Of a stretch of 64,000 bases of DNA, positions 1 to 10,119 are shown in pieces. The notes under the pieces were generated by a model. It had not been told where the DNA came from. It was given only the letters and a program-made list of their open reading frames with translations, and searched no databases. Origin of the DNA: Anaerolineae bacterium (GTDB lineage: Bacteria; Chloroflexota; Anaerolineae; B4-G1; SLSP01); contig JAPKMR010000011.1 in the NCBI GenBank assembly GCA_026645815.1, forward strand, positions 1-64,000, given 5' to 3'. Position 1 is the first letter of the stretch. Each line of letters begins with the position of its first letter. The position numbers and the translations under genes were made by a program.

Positions 1-34
1 GGGCGATGCAAGAACACAAAGAGGTAGCTTTTTT

Positions 35-67
35 GTGATTTTTGCGGGCTGCGCCCGCAAAAATCAC
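35..67. repeat. Family B palindrome, copy 1
   Basis: Perfect 15-bp inverted repeat with a 3-nt loop (arm GTGATTTTTGCGGGC). The T-run lies in the left arm and the A-run in the right arm, so neither strand gives a U-tract after the hairpin. It belongs to a dispersed palindrome family seen about 11 times in this window. Confidence 0.8.
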
Positions 68-136
68 GCTTGCGTAGAGACGCGTAGAGGGTTTTTGAGT
101 GATCTAGCCGATTTTGCTACTGTAGGTTTTTTGAGT

Positions 137-174
137 GATTTTGTGCAGTGGGGCGCGCCCCACCGCACAAAATC
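137..174. repeat. Family B palindrome, copy 2
   Basis: An 18-bp inverted repeat with one mismatch and a 2-nt centre (arm GATTTTGTGCRGTGGGGC). It has the same T-left/A-right polarity as the other family B copies. Together with copy 1 it fills most of the non-coding left edge (1-264), where I see no gene. Confidence 0.8.
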
Positions 175-264
175 GCTTTTCTGCAACAAACGGTTTCCGC
201 TCTGCGCTGCGTATGGTAGAATGGAGGTTGTCAGACAACTTTCTATCCATACTATAGGAGCAAG

Positions 265-3200
265 ATGGAATCAAATCTCAACAGCAGGCTTTTCAGCGCA
301 CTGACGCTGATCACTCTCCTTCTTTCCGGGCTTACCCTGGAACACTCGCGACCCGCGCTGGCGCTCACCACCCTCTCCGCCGGGGATATCGCCCTCGTGG
401 GCTTCAACTTCGATGACCCTGACGAATTCGCCTTCGTGCTGCTCACCGATATAGCAACAGGCACGCAGATCAAATTCACCGATAACGGTTGGAAGAGCGA
501 TAATAGCTTCTATCCCAACGAAGGCACCATCACCTGGACCGCGAGCGCGGCTTATCCCGCGGGCACGGTGCTCAGCTTTACGGCACCTGCCAGCGGCGAA
601 TTCAGCAGCGCCGGAGCCTTTGCCCTTTCCAGCAGCGGCGACCAGATTCTGGCCTATCAGGGCGAAGCCAGCGCGCCGACCTTTCTCTACGCGCTCAACA
701 GCGAGGGCGCAGGGGTCTGGCAGGCGGATGCGACCAGCTCCAACACCTCCGCGCTGCCGCAGGGGTTGGTCAACGGCGCCACCGCAGTCGCGCTCGATGA
801 GGTAGATAATGCAATTTACACGGGTATCACCGCCGGCAGCGCTGCCGAGCTGCTTGCCGCCATCAACGATAATAGCCAGTGGAACGGTAGCGATGCCGAC
901 CGCCAGACGCTGCCCACAGGATCGTTCACGGTGGGAGGCAGCGCAGATGCCGCGCCAGCGCTCCAATCCAGCACGCCTGCCAGCGGAGCTACCGGCGTGG
1001 CGACAACGACCAATATCACGCTCACCTTCACCGAAGCGGTCATCGTAACGGGGACGTGGGCGCTGCTCAGCTGCAACAGCAGCGGCGCGCACGCCTTCGC
1101 CGTTTCGGGGGGACCCACTACCTTCACGCTCGATCCGGCAAGTGACTTTGTCGCGGGGGAAAGCTGCACAGTGACGCTTTTTGCCTCAGGCATCAGTGAC
1201 CTGGATAGCGACGATCCGCCGGATACCATGGCGGCGGACGTCAGCTGGAGCTTTACGCTTGCCGGTGCCGCGGGCGCCTGTGAGGAGCTCTTCTTTTCGG
1301 AGTATGTCGAAGGCTCCAGCGTCAACAAAGCCCTGGAAATCGTCAACGGCGCCGCCGTACCCGTGACAATGAGCGCCTACACGGTGGAATTGTACAGCAA
1401 TGGCGCGAGCGCCCCCAGCGCCAGCGCCAGCTTGGAAGGCACCCTGGCTGCAGGGGATGTCTACGTCATCGCCAACCCGGGCGCCGCGGAGGATATTCTC
1501 ACCGCCGCCGATTTCCTCAACAGCGCCATCACCAACTTCAACGGCAATGATACCATCGCGCTCAAACACAATGGTGACATCATTGATGTGATCGGGCAAA
1601 TTGGCTACGACCCGGGCAGCCAATGGGGCAGTGGGATGACAGCCACGCTCGACCGGACACTGCGCCGTCTGAGCACAGTCTCGCAAGGGGATACCAATGG
1701 CGACGATGCCTTCGATCCCGCGCTCGAGTGGGAAGGCTTCGCGCAAGATACCTTCGATGGCTTGGGCGAGCACGTCGCCTTTTGCGGCGGCGATGCCGCG
1801 CCCCGGATTGCCAGCGTCAGCCCTGCCAGCGGCGCTACCGGAGTGGCTACCGATGCCAATCTCGTCATCACCTTCAGCGAACCGGTCACCGTAACCGGCG
1901 CCTGGGTAACACTCGCCTGTGCGACGAGCGGTGCGCATACCATGCAAATCACCGGCGGACCGCAAAGTTTCACGCTCAATCCGGATGTGGATTTCACCGC
2001 GCCTGAGGTATGTAATGCCACGGTTATCGCGACGCAGGTTACCGACCAGGACGCCGAGGATCCGCCCGATAGCATGGGCGCCAACTTCACCTGGAGCTTT
2101 GGCGTGGGCGCGGTCAGCCCGGCGCCCTGCTCCACGATACCGCAGATTCAGGGGACGGGGAACAGCTCACCCTGCCTGGGGCACCGTAATAACGTTCAGG
2201 GCTGTATCACGGGCGTCACCGCCACGGGCTTCTACTTTCAGGATGTGAATGGTGATGGCAACCCTGCCTCGTCTGATGGCATCTACGCCTACTACTATTC
2301 CACCTGGGCCAATCCCGCGAACCTGCAGCCCGGCGACCTGGTGCGCGTGAATGGTTACGTCACCGAGTATTATGACACCACCGAATTCGCGCACCGGGGC
2401 ACGGATCCGCTCGCAGTCACAAAAATCGGGACGTGCGCAATTCCGGCGCCGGTCGCAATCCCGCCAATCACCAACCCCCTCGCCGATCCGATGGCGCTTT
2501 ACGAGCGCTTCGAGGGCATGCGGGTCAGCTTCAGCTTCGATGGTTGGGTTGTAGGGGCAACGAAGCGCTTCATCAGCCGCAACGCCTATGGCGACCCTGA
2601 AATCGCCTTTGTGGATTTCAGCAGCAGCGTTCCAGATTATGGGCGTATCTTCGAACGCGACTACCCCGGCTACCAGGGCATTCAATACCTGAGCGGCGGG
2701 ATGAACTTCGACCTGCCCGATGTAGATTTCGGCGATGCGATCGCGGGGACTGCGGTCACCGGGGTGCTTGGTTATCATTTCGATAAATATACGCTCCTGG
2801 TAGATCACACCCCCACCCTGACGGTTGTGGACAACCCTGACGTGCCCTTCGACGCGCCCGCACTCAATCCCACCAAAGCCGAAGTTGACGCCTGCGTTCT
2901 CAATGTGGAGAATCTCTTCGACCATCTCAACGATGGTGCGGGCGACTGGGGCGATTGGGCGCCCGGCTATCCCACGCCAGGCAGCGCGGAAGGGCTGGCG
3001 GAGTATAACGCCAAACTGGATGCAGTAGCGAGCGTCATGGCAAACTCCATGCGCAGCTGCCAGGTGATTGGGGTGAGCGAGATGGAGGGCAAGCAAGCCG
3101 TCTACAACGCGCTCGCAGCACGCCTCGGGACGTTCGATGGCGACCACACCTGGAGCGGCATCTACGTGGAATCCGGCGATAGCCGCGACATCAGCCAGGG

Positions 3201-5580
3201 TTTTCTCTATCGCGACGACGTGACGCTGGTGAGCGGACCGACACCGGTGAGCGGCGCAGCCTTTGCGAGCTGGGTGAGCGATGGGGTACTGGATTTCGTG
3301 CGCGTGCCGGCAGCAGCGCAGTTCCGCTTCCATGCCGGTGAGCCGCAGCAGCTAGACCTGCGCCTCTATGCCGTCCACTTCAAATCCAAGCGCGCTAGCG
3401 CCAGCTGCACCACCCCCGATTGCACCGACAAACGTGAGAAAGAGGCAGCGGATATGCGCGATATCCTCAGCCACCACCAGAACGCGGGCGAGTTGGCCAT
3501 CGCGTTGGGCGATTATAACGACACCTTCGGCTCCACCCCCATCGCCATCCTGGATGCTGCAGCGGGCATCACCAACCTCTATTACGACCTGCCCGAGCGC
3601 GAACGGTGGAGCTACGTCTTCAACGGCGAGAGCGAGGTGCTCGACCATCTGTACACCACCCGCAACCTGCTCGCCGCGACCTCCGGCTGGCAGCACGCCT
3701 TCAATCCGCTCCACATCCACGCCGATTTTCCCAGCAACGAGCGCGCCTCGGATCACGACCCGCTGCGCCTACGGCTGTGGTTGCCCTCCGATGCCGGCGA
3801 CCTGCCCGAGAGCTACGGTCAGGCCTGGCACTTGCAACTGCCGGGCAGCTCGCTACGACTGGGACCCACCTGGACAGATGATGACATCTTCGATCCAACT
3901 TTCACGGCGGGCAGCGATGATCCCAGCGATGACGGCGTCCACTTTGGCGCTTTTGTCGCCGGAGAGACCCACCCGGTGACGGTGACGGTCGAGGGCGCGG
4001 CGCTCGCGGGGCGCTGGTTGCGCGCGTGGTTCGATTGGAACGATGACGGCGTCTTCAGCGCCGGCGAACGCGTCTTTGATCAGACAGTGCTTGCCGGAGA
4101 GAATGTGCTGGCGCTGCCGGTTCCCGCTGGGCTTAGCCAGGCGGTCGCCTACCGCTTCCGGCTCACGGATAGCGCCACGGCGCCGGCAGAGGATCACACC
4201 GGCGGCGCGGGCGGCGGCGAGGTCGAGGATCAGCTCTCACCCGCACCCGACGCCCACTACACGCTTGAAGTCGGAACCATCGGACAAGGGACGGTAACCG
4301 TAGCGCCTTCGCAGACCACCTACCTTCCCGGCACACTCATCACCCTGACGGCGATACCTGCCGACGGTTGGTATTTTTCCTCCTGGGAAAACGGCAACCT
4401 CGACAACCCGCGCCCCCTTGTCATCGCAGGCAACACGCAGGTCACCGCTACCTTCAGCAGCACGCCGCCTGCAACGGCGACACTACAGATTCAGGCGCTC
4501 CCGGCGCAGGGTGGGACAACGACACCCGCACCCGGCGCGCATACGTACCTTGCCGGTGCAGTGGTCGAAGTCAACGCTACGACGCAGCCAGGTTGGCGCT
4601 TCCTGGGCTGGTTGGGTCCGGTTGCGAATCCAGCGCAAGCCGCCACCACGGTCACGCTGGATGCGGATAAGGCCATTACTGCAACTTTCAACCAGGCGCC
4701 GCTCGCGGATGCCGGAACGCCACAGCAAGCGCAGGTGCTCACGCAAGTTACGCTCGATGGCAGCGGCAGCAGCGATCCTGACGGGCACACACCGCTCAGC
4801 TACGGTTGGATGCAGACAGCAGGTCCGGCAGTCAATCTCAGCAGCCCGCACACAGCGCAACCCACCTTTACTGCGCCCGCTCAGCCTGCCACACTCAGCT
4901 TTACACTCGTGGTGACCGACGCACACGGGCTGGCGAGTGCACCGGACACCGTCATGGTTACCGTACAGGATCTTCCCATCAGCGGCTTGAATGCCGTAAA
5001 CAGCAGCCCCACCCGCCTGCGCGATACCACGCTCTTCACCGCCACTGCGGGTGGGTCGAATATCGCCTACACCTGGGATTTTGGCGACGGAAACGCAGCG
5101 ACCGGAGCGCGTATCGGGCATACCTACACGCAGGTCGGTAGCTACACAGCGCGGGTCACCGCAACCAACAGCCTCACGACGATAGTGGCTACGACACGGG
5201 TCACGGTTACCAATGCCGCGCCGCTTGCCAACGCCGGACCTGATCAAACGACGCTGATAGAGGAGAGCGTACTCCTCGATGGGCGCGCAAGTACAGATCC
5301 CGATGAGCACACGCCATTGAGTTTTGGCTGGCAGCAGGTCGGAGGACCGGCGGTCATGTTGAGCGACCCACACGCAATCCGCCCGGTCTTCACGGCGCCG
5401 GTAGCCCGCACGGTACTCACCTTCACACTGATAGTTACCGATGCGACGGGGCTGGCAAGCGCGCCGGACACCGTGGTCATCACGGTGGTAGAGGAAGAGG
5501 AGCCTGAGCGCCATGTGATTTACCTGCCGCTGGTGTGCCAGCAAGCGATAGCGCCAGCGGAACAACTGCGGTCGAGGTGA
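265..5580 (+). CDS. Large secreted multidomain protein with endonuclease/exonuclease/phosphatase domain
   Basis: This 1771-aa protein starts with a signal peptide (about residues 1-34, hydrophobic core ALTLITLLLSGL) and a start at 265 preceded by AGGAG. In order I read: a GDIALVGFN-type N-terminal module, an SbsA-like Ig domain, a lamin-tail-like domain (about 340-450), a second Ig domain, an OB-like nuclease-associated region (about 630-720), and an EEP nuclease domain (about 870-1170). These are followed by a GEVED domain (about 1180-1325), two InlB-type bacterial repeats, and three PKD/K319L-like Ig domains. The EEP motifs NVENLFD, EMEG, VHFKSK, GDYND and SDHDP carry the usual metal and catalytic residues, so extracellular nuclease or phosphodiesterase activity (ExeM/NucH type) is likely. 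The protein ends soon after VIYLPLVCQQ, the YLPLV tail shared with two other secreted proteins here. The substrate is inferred, not shown. Confidence 0.88.
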   Translation: MESNLNSRLFSALTLITLLLSGLTLEHSRPALALTTLSAGDIALVGFNFDDPDEFAFVLLTDIATGTQIKFTDNGWKSDNSFYPNEGTITWTASAAYPAGTVLSFTAPASGEFSSAGAFALSSSGDQILAYQGEASAPTFLYALNSEGAGVWQADATSSNTSALPQGLVNGATAVALDEVDNAIYTGITAGSAAELLAAINDNSQWNGSDADRQTLPTGSFTVGGSADAAPALQSSTPASGATGVATTTNITLTFTEAVIVTGTWALLSCNSSGAHAFAVSGGPTTFTLDPASDFVAGESCTVTLFASGISDLDSDDPPDTMAADVSWSFTLAGAAGACEELFFSEYVEGSSVNKALEIVNGAAVPVTMSAYTVELYSNGASAPSASASLEGTLAAGDVYVIANPGAAEDILTAADFLNSAITNFNGNDTIALKHNGDIIDVIGQIGYDPGSQWGSGMTATLDRTLRRLSTVSQGDTNGDDAFDPALEWEGFAQDTFDGLGEHVAFCGGDAAPRIASVSPASGATGVATDANLVITFSEPVTVTGAWVTLACATSGAHTMQITGGPQSFTLNPDVDFTAPEVCNATVIATQVTDQDAEDPPDSMGANFTWSFGVGAVSPAPCSTIPQIQGTGNSSPCLGHRNNVQGCITGVTATGFYFQDVNGDGNPASSDGIYAYYYSTWANPANLQPGDLVRVNGYVTEYYDTTEFAHRGTDPLAVTKIGTCAIPAPVAIPPITNPLADPMALYERFEGMRVSFSFDGWVVGATKRFISRNAYGDPEIAFVDFSSSVPDYGRIFERDYPGYQGIQYLSGGMNFDLPDVDFGDAIAGTAVTGVLGYHFDKYTLLVDHTPTLTVVDNPDVPFDAPALNPTKAEVDACVLNVENLFDHLNDGAGDWGDWAPGYPTPGSAEGLAEYNAKLDAVASVMANSMRSCQVIGVSEMEGKQAVYNALAARLGTFDGDHTWSGIYVESGDSRDISQGFLYRDDVTLVSGPTPVSGAAFASWVSDGVLDFVRVPAAAQFRFHAGEPQQLDLRLYAVHFKSKRASASCTTPDCTDKREKEAADMRDILSHHQNAGELAIALGDYNDTFGSTPIAILDAAAGITNLYYDLPERERWSYVFNGESEVLDHLYTTRNLLAATSGWQHAFNPLHIHADFPSNERASDHDPLRLRLWLPSDAGDLPESYGQAWHLQLPGSSLRLGPTWTDDDIFDPTFTAGSDDPSDDGVHFGAFVAGETHPVTVTVEGAALAGRWLRAWFDWNDDGVFSAGERVFDQTVLAGENVLALPVPAGLSQAVAYRFRLTDSATAPAEDHTGGAGGGEVEDQLSPAPDAHYTLEVGTIGQGTVTVAPSQTTYLPGTLITLTAIPADGWYFSSWENGNLDNPRPLVIAGNTQVTATFSSTPPATATLQIQALPAQGGTTTPAPGAHTYLAGAVVEVNATTQPGWRFLGWLGPVANPAQAATTVTLDADKAITATFNQAPLADAGTPQQAQVLTQVTLDGSGSSDPDGHTPLSYGWMQTAGPAVNLSSPHTAQPTFTAPAQPATLSFTLVVTDAHGLASAPDTVMVTVQDLPISGLNAVNSSPTRLRDTTLFTATAGGSNIAYTWDFGDGNAATGARIGHTYTQVGSYTARVTATNSLTTIVATTRVTVTNAAPLANAGPDQTTLIEESVLLDGRASTDPDEHTPLSFGWQQVGGPAVMLSDPHAIRPVFTAPVARTVLTFTLIVTDATGLASAPDTVVITVVEEEEPERHVIYLPLVCQQAIAPAEQLRSR

Positions 5581-5616
5581 GGCTCGAGAACGTAAATAAG
5601 CCTTTATGCCTGATCA

Positions 5617-5654
5617 CACACCATGCCCCAGAGTTGAGTCTGGGGCATGGTGTG
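5617..5654. terminator. Strong hairpin downstream of the secreted nuclease gene
   Basis: Perfect 16-bp stem with a 6-nt loop, 37 nt after the stop codon of the gene ending at 5580. It has no T-tract, so it may act as a 3-prime mRNA stabiliser or a weak terminator. A module A repeat begins exactly at its right end. Confidence 0.55.
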
Positions 5655-5682
5655 CATTCGTAGCAGTTCAGAGGGCTTCTGC
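5654..5682 (+). repeat. Module A dispersed repeat, copy 1
   Basis: The 29-bp unit begins GCATTCGTAGCAGTTCAG and ends GGGCTTCTGC. It recurs with few changes at 8520-8548, 8717-8745, 15503-15531, 16829-16856 and 20826-20854, always between genes. Confidence 0.75.
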
Positions 5683-5725
5683 TTCTCCTGTGAGGCTTGC
5701 GGTGTGAATGGGTTGCCTGGTTTTT

Positions 5726-5792
5726 GTGTTTTTGGGCGCTTTGCGCGCCCAAAAACACTGAGGTTTTCACCCCCGTTTTGAAATGTACCTCC
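5726..5792. repeat. Family B palindrome (5726-5758) joined to module C (5759-5792)
   Basis: A 14-bp palindrome with arm GTGTTTTTGGGCGC and T-left polarity runs straight into a module C segment (TTTTCACCCCCGTTTTGAAA). Module C recurs near 8671, 16541, 16711 and 28733. The whole stretch 5581-5851 is non-coding and made largely of such repeats. Confidence 0.7.
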
Positions 5793-5851
5793 GTGCCCTT
5801 GCTCATTACCACAATAGGGTTAGAATTAAAGCAAGTAGGAGAACAGCCTCG

Positions 5852-8512
5852 ATGTCTAGCCAAGCCGAAGTGCAAGTCCTCGTCGCCAGCACAAGCCTCT
5901 GGTGGTTGCTGGGCGGCATCGCTTTATTAGCAGTGCTGGGTTTGTGGCGCTTGCATATCCGCTCGATGCAACAGCGCAACCGCGAGATGGAAGCCATCAT
6001 CGCGGCGCGCACGGCAGAGTTGCGCCTCTTTTCCCACGCAGTCGAGCAAAGCGCCGCCAGCATTGTCATCACCGACCTCCAGGGTGACATTCAGTTCGTC
6101 AATCCTGCTTTCAGCGCCATCACCGGTTATACCGTCACAGAGGTATTGAGACAGAATCCCCGCCTGCTCCAATCCGGGTTGACACCACCAGAGACCTACG
6201 CAGCGTTGTGGAAGGCGCTCAAACGCGGAGAGGATTGGTCTGGAGAGTTCACCAACAAGCGCAAAGATGGCAGCCTCTTCTACGAACGCGCCACAATCTC
6301 GCCAGTGAAGAATGAAGCCGGCGCCATCACCTACTACCTGGCGATCAAAGAAGACATCACGGCACAGAAAGAAGCCGAGATCGCCCTACGTGAAAGCGAA
6401 AGATTGCTACAGCTGATTTTCGAAAATGCCAACATCGGCATAGGGCTCCTGAATCTTGAAGGCCATTTCACACGCGTCAACCCGCGGATGTGCGCACTAT
6501 TTGGCTATTCCGACGAGGAAATACTCGCAATCCCCTTTAACACACTCATTCATCCCGCCTACCGGGAAGCCAGTCCCCTGTTCGTGCAACATCTGCGGGC
6601 TGAAAAACTACACCGGACGACTTACGAACAGCAGTATTATCACCAGGACGGACATTTGATCTGGGGACTTACTTCAAGTACTCTCGTGCGCGATGCGCAG
6701 GATGCACCGCTCTACTATGTGGTGCATGTGCAGGATATCACAAATGAGAAGCAATCCGAGACAGCGCTACGCGAAAGCGAGGAACGCTTTGCCGCCGTGC
6801 TCAACAGCCTGCAAGCCGCCATCTATGTAGCGGATATGGAATCCCACGAGCTCCTTTTCGTCAATCACCAACTGTGCCGGGATTTTGGGGCTATCGAGGG
6901 GCAACACTGCTGGCAGGTGCTGCATGCCGGGCAGGCAAGGCCCTGCGAATCCTGTATCAACCCGCAGCTGCTCACGCCCACAGGTGAAGCCGCCCCGCCC
7001 CTCATCCGGGAATATCAAGATCCCCAAAACGGGAAGTGGTACCAGATCCACAATGAAGCCATCCACTGGATTGACGGGCGGTGGGTACAGCTGAACGTCA
7101 CCACCGACATCACCGACCTGAAGCGAGCTGAGCAGCGCTTGCTAGCGCAGCAACGGCAGCTGGTCACGTTGGAGGAGCGTGAGCGCATTGGACGGGAGCT
7201 CCACGATGACCTGGGGCAGATGCTGAGTTACATCAATGTGCAGACACAGGCAGTCCAAACACTACTAGCGCAAGACAAAACCGCACCCGCAAAAGAAGCC
7301 CTCAAGCAGCTAACGCAAGCCGCACAGGCTGCCCACAGCGACCTGCGACGCTACATCCTCGGCATTCGCGGTGAGCCAACACCAGGCACGCCAACAGCGC
7401 CCATTACCTTTCTGGAAGCGCTCCAACATTATCTCGATGAGCTGCGGCATAACTACGCTTTCTCGGTCGAGTTCAACCTGCCGGAAGAGGACCTGACGTA
7501 TGCACTGACGCCGGAAGTGGAAGGGCAATTGCTGCGCATTATTCAGGAAGCGCTGGCGAATGCGCGGAAACACTCCGGTATCATGGAGGCGCGGCTCAGT
7601 TTCAGCCTCAATCCCGAACAAGTGCAAGCGCTTGTCGAAGACCATGGAAAAGGCTTTGAGCCAGTTACAGCGAATGGCGTTGCGAGGCAACCAGCCTCCC
7701 CAGATAACCCGCACTTCGGCCTGGGCATAATGGCTGAGCGCGCGGCCCAGGTTGGCGGCAGCGTCCGCGTCCACAGCCGACTGGGTCAGGGCACACGGGT
7801 GGTCATCCTGATGCCGCGAGCGCTCAGGCCACAGGCGACCAGCGCGACGGTAAAACCAGGGCTACGGGTGTTACTCGCAGATGACCATCACCTGTTCGTG
7901 GCAGGACTACGCACACTGTTGGCAGCGCGTGGGGTGCAAGTGGTCGGCATCGCGCACAACGGTTTAGAAGCGCAGGCGCAGGCGCGCGCTCTGGCGCCAG
8001 AAGTGATTCTGATGGATGTGAATATGCCCATCTGCGATGGCATCGAAGCTACACGCCACATCAAGGCCGAGTTTCCGGATGTAAAAATCGTGATGCTGAC
8101 GATGGCGGCAGATGATGATACTTTGTTTAGCGCGCTCCAGGCGGGCGCCTCCGGATACCTGCTCAAGAGCCTGCAAGGGGATGAGTTCCACCGTCTACTG
8201 CAAGACCTGGCGCGAGGTGAGGCGGTGCTCTCACCGGGGTTAGCACAACGCGTGCTGAATGCCTTCACACAGCCGAGCGCCGCACCAGCAGAAGAAGCCC
8301 CCTCGCCCATTCCCGAACTCACCCAACAGCAAATCATCATCCTTGATCTGGTAGCGCAAGGACTTACCTACAAAGAGGCGGGTACGCAGCTACACCTGAC
8401 CGAGCGTACCATTCGTTATCACATGGGGCAGATTTTGCAGCGGTTGCAGCTCGAAAATAAGCGCGCAGCCATCGCCTATGCGCGCCGCCAGGGCTTGGGC
8501 TCCGGAGAGTAG
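5852..8512 (+). CDS. Membrane-anchored PAS histidine kinase fused to a NarL/LuxR response regulator
   Basis: This 886-aa protein starts at 5852 (AGGAG 10 nt upstream). One membrane helix (about residues 15-35, [16 protein letters not shown]) is followed by a coiled linker like that after Y_Y_Y domains in propeller-type kinases, but the propeller itself is absent. Three PAS regions follow (about 60-180, 185-310, 315-430). Next comes a HisKA_3 dimerisation domain with the phosphoacceptor in [13 protein letters not shown] (His451), an HATPase domain, a receiver (LLADDHH, phosphoacceptor Asp in MDVNMP near 722, Lys in LLKS) and a C-terminal LuxR HTH (about 820-880). So sensing, phosphotransfer and DNA binding sit on one chain. 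The signal and target genes are unknown. It stands alone, flanked by repeats, with no partner regulator. Confidence 0.92.
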   Translation: MSSQAEVQVLVASTSLWWLLGGIALLAVLGLWRLHIRSMQQRNREMEAIIAARTAELRLFSHAVEQSAASIVITDLQGDIQFVNPAFSAITGYTVTEVLRQNPRLLQSGLTPPETYAALWKALKRGEDWSGEFTNKRKDGSLFYERATISPVKNEAGAITYYLAIKEDITAQKEAEIALRESERLLQLIFENANIGIGLLNLEGHFTRVNPRMCALFGYSDEEILAIPFNTLIHPAYREASPLFVQHLRAEKLHRTTYEQQYYHQDGHLIWGLTSSTLVRDAQDAPLYYVVHVQDITNEKQSETALRESEERFAAVLNSLQAAIYVADMESHELLFVNHQLCRDFGAIEGQHCWQVLHAGQARPCESCINPQLLTPTGEAAPPLIREYQDPQNGKWYQIHNEAIHWIDGRWVQLNVTTDITDLKRAEQRLLAQQRQLVTLEERERIGRELHDDLGQMLSYINVQTQAVQTLLAQDKTAPAKEALKQLTQAAQAAHSDLRRYILGIRGEPTPGTPTAPITFLEALQHYLDELRHNYAFSVEFNLPEEDLTYALTPEVEGQLLRIIQEALANARKHSGIMEARLSFSLNPEQVQALVEDHGKGFEPVTANGVARQPASPDNPHFGLGIMAERAAQVGGSVRVHSRLGQGTRVVILMPRALRPQATSATVKPGLRVLLADDHHLFVAGLRTLLAARGVQVVGIAHNGLEAQAQARALAPEVILMDVNMPICDGIEATRHIKAEFPDVKIVMLTMAADDDTLFSALQAGASGYLLKSLQGDEFHRLLQDLARGEAVLSPGLAQRVLNAFTQPSAAPAEEAPSPIPELTQQQIIILDLVAQGLTYKEAGTQLHLTERTIRYHMGQILQRLQLENKRAAIAYARRQGLGSGE

Positions 8513-8519
8513 TTCCGCG

Positions 8520-8748
8520 GCAGAAGCCCTCTGAGTTGCTACGAATGCCCACCGTTGGGGGGCGTTTCAACTTTTGGGTGAAAGCAAGGCGACTATCATA
8601 CAAATACCTATCTTCGATTGATTTTTGGCGGCGGGGCTTTGCCCCGCCGCCAAAAATCAATTCTCTTCTACGTCCTGTAGGGGCGCCTGAGATTTTCACC
8701 GAACCTCACAGGGTACGCAGAAGCCCGCTGAACTGCTACGAGTGCCCA
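8520..8748. repeat. Composite intergenic repeat block: A, D, palindrome B, C, A
   Basis: The gap between the kinase gene and the IS is a mosaic. It has module A inverted (8520-8548), module D (8561-8616, shared with 16645-16701 inverted), a 21-bp palindrome with a TTT loop (8617-8661), part of module C (8671-8700) and module A inverted again (8717-8745). An ISAs1-family element sits at its right edge. Confidence 0.72.
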
Positions 8749-8757
8749 CCTTTGAGC
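8749..8757 (+). repeat. Left target-site duplication of the ISAs1-family element
   Basis: CCTTTGAGC here is repeated exactly at 9996-10004, flanking the element. A 9-bp duplication fits the 8-10 bp known for this family. Confidence 0.85.
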
Positions 8758-9995
8758 TAGGGCTTACGCATTTGAAAGACGGAGCAGTTTCTCCAAATAA
8801 TCGGTATCCCAAGCTGCCTTCAGGCGTTTACCGTGTACTCCGATGCGCGTCGTGGTATCGCGCTGTAGGATATTCAGGGAGATATGCCGTAGAACGGCTA
8901 GATTTTCATCCCCATGATCTTTGCGGACGCGACATTCATCTTCGCGGAAGGCAACATCCAAGATCCAATGCAAGCGGTTTTCGATCCCCCAATGACTGCG
9001 GGTAGCGTAGAGCGCGCGTGTGGCAGTCCGCGCACCGACATCCTCCATACTACTGATGTAAAAGCGTTCCTCCACTGTACACTGTTCACCTACTTGGCGG
9101 CGGGCGCGGATGCGCACCACCGTACGTAGGTTGGCCCAAGCTGCGCGATCTGCCAGCAACGCCAAACCTGCCGGGTCGGAGATGGTCCAGCATTCGCGGG
9201 TTTCGATGCGCCCATGACCTTTGTTCACAGTCTGGGTATACGCATGGCGCAAGTCTTCATAGGCAATCTTGTCCGCCCAGAGGAAGAGACTTTGCACATC
9301 CTCGAGCAGATGCGGTTGGTTCTCCTTGAGCGCTAGCATATACTCGCCACCTTGGGTCACGATCTGTTGAGCGATAGTTTTCTGCGTCCCCATCGCATCG
9401 ATGCTCACGATGCATCCCGCTACATCCAGGGTGCGCAACAACTCAGGAATCGCCGTGATCTCATTGGACTTCTCAGCCACTTTGCGCTGCCCCAGCACTA
9501 AGCGATTAGCATTGGCCCACGCACTCACGATGTAGATGGCTTGTTTTCCCGAACCGGTATCATGCGAACCCCGTAGGCACTTGCCATCCACGGGGATGAC
9601 TTCCCCCGCTAGCCGTTCCCAGATGGCATGCGTCCAATGGCAAAAGCAACTCTCGAAAACTGCAGGATTGAGATGCCGAAACACCCGCCCAAAGGTGTCA
9701 TGTGAGGGGATGCCATGTTCCAGTACCAAGAACGTGCGCAACCAGGCTTCCTTGGCCCGCCCGAAGGCTTCCACTTCACTCCAACAGTTCGCCCCACAGA
9801 TGATGGCACAGATCGCAATGATCAATATCTCGTCCAGACGATGCAATAAGGCATTCCCCTTACGCGGATCCTCCAACTCCGCAAAATGGCTCCGCAGATC
9901 TGTGGCGATACTCTGAATAGCTGTTGGCATGACGGCACTCTCCTGTTTTTCCCTAATTGTACCGCCTTCCGCTATTTCCTAATGCGATAGCCCTA
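8758..9995 (-). mobile_element. Complete ISAs1-family insertion sequence (1238 bp)
   Basis: Terminal inverted repeats TAGGGCTTACGCATT (8758-8772) and its near-complement at 9981-9995 (two adjacent bases differ) enclose a single intact transposase gene. Perfect 9-bp direct repeats flank the element. Rejoining the flanks gives a short imperfect hairpin followed by CGCTTTTTC, so the target may have been a terminator-like structure. Confidence 0.88.
8764..9930 (-). CDS. ISAs1-family transposase
   Basis: This 388-aa DDE transposase fills the element. Visible landmarks are the N-terminal HFAELEDPRK motif, catalytic Asp in IPVDGKCLRGS, second Asp in VSIDAMGTQK, and the glutamate region HWGIENRLHWILDV with FREDECR. 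The length is usual for the family. A good Shine-Dalgarno (AGGAGA) precedes the ATG at 9930. There is no frameshift or stop, so it is probably active or only recently silenced. Confidence 0.94.
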   Translation of the reverse strand: MPTAIQSIATDLRSHFAELEDPRKGNALLHRLDEILIIAICAIICGANCWSEVEAFGRAKEAWLRTFLVLEHGIPSHDTFGRVFRHLNPAVFESCFCHWTHAIWERLAGEVIPVDGKCLRGSHDTGSGKQAIYIVSAWANANRLVLGQRKVAEKSNEITAIPELLRTLDVAGCIVSIDAMGTQKTIAQQIVTQGGEYMLALKENQPHLLEDVQSLFLWADKIAYEDLRHAYTQTVNKGHGRIETRECWTISDPAGLALLADRAAWANLRTVVRIRARRQVGEQCTVEERFYISSMEDVGARTATRALYATRSHWGIENRLHWILDVAFREDECRVRKDHGDENLAVLRHISLNILQRDTTTRIGVHGKRLKAAWDTDYLEKLLRLSNA

Positions 9996-10004
9996 CCTTT
10001 GAGC
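9996..10004 (+). repeat. Right target-site duplication of the ISAs1-family element
   Basis: Exact copy of the CCTTTGAGC found at 8749-8757. Confidence 0.85.
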
Positions 10005-10119
10005 AAAGTGGCGCTTTTTCCAATTTAGGTTATAATGTAATTAAAATACCACTCGCGACACCATCCCAAGACCTTGATAATAGTTCGATTAATAAGATCA
10101 AGATTGCAGGAGGAACAAA

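Noticed and set aside
220..260. A promoter (TTGTCA, 16 nt, TACTAT) before the first gene
   Set aside because: The -10 would lie within 10-15 nt of the ATG, leaving the ribosome site outside the transcript.
2167..3333. A 388-codon minus-strand open frame inside the secreted nuclease gene
   Set aside because: Composition is that of a reverse shadow and there are no motifs; the plus-strand frame carries the EEP domain.
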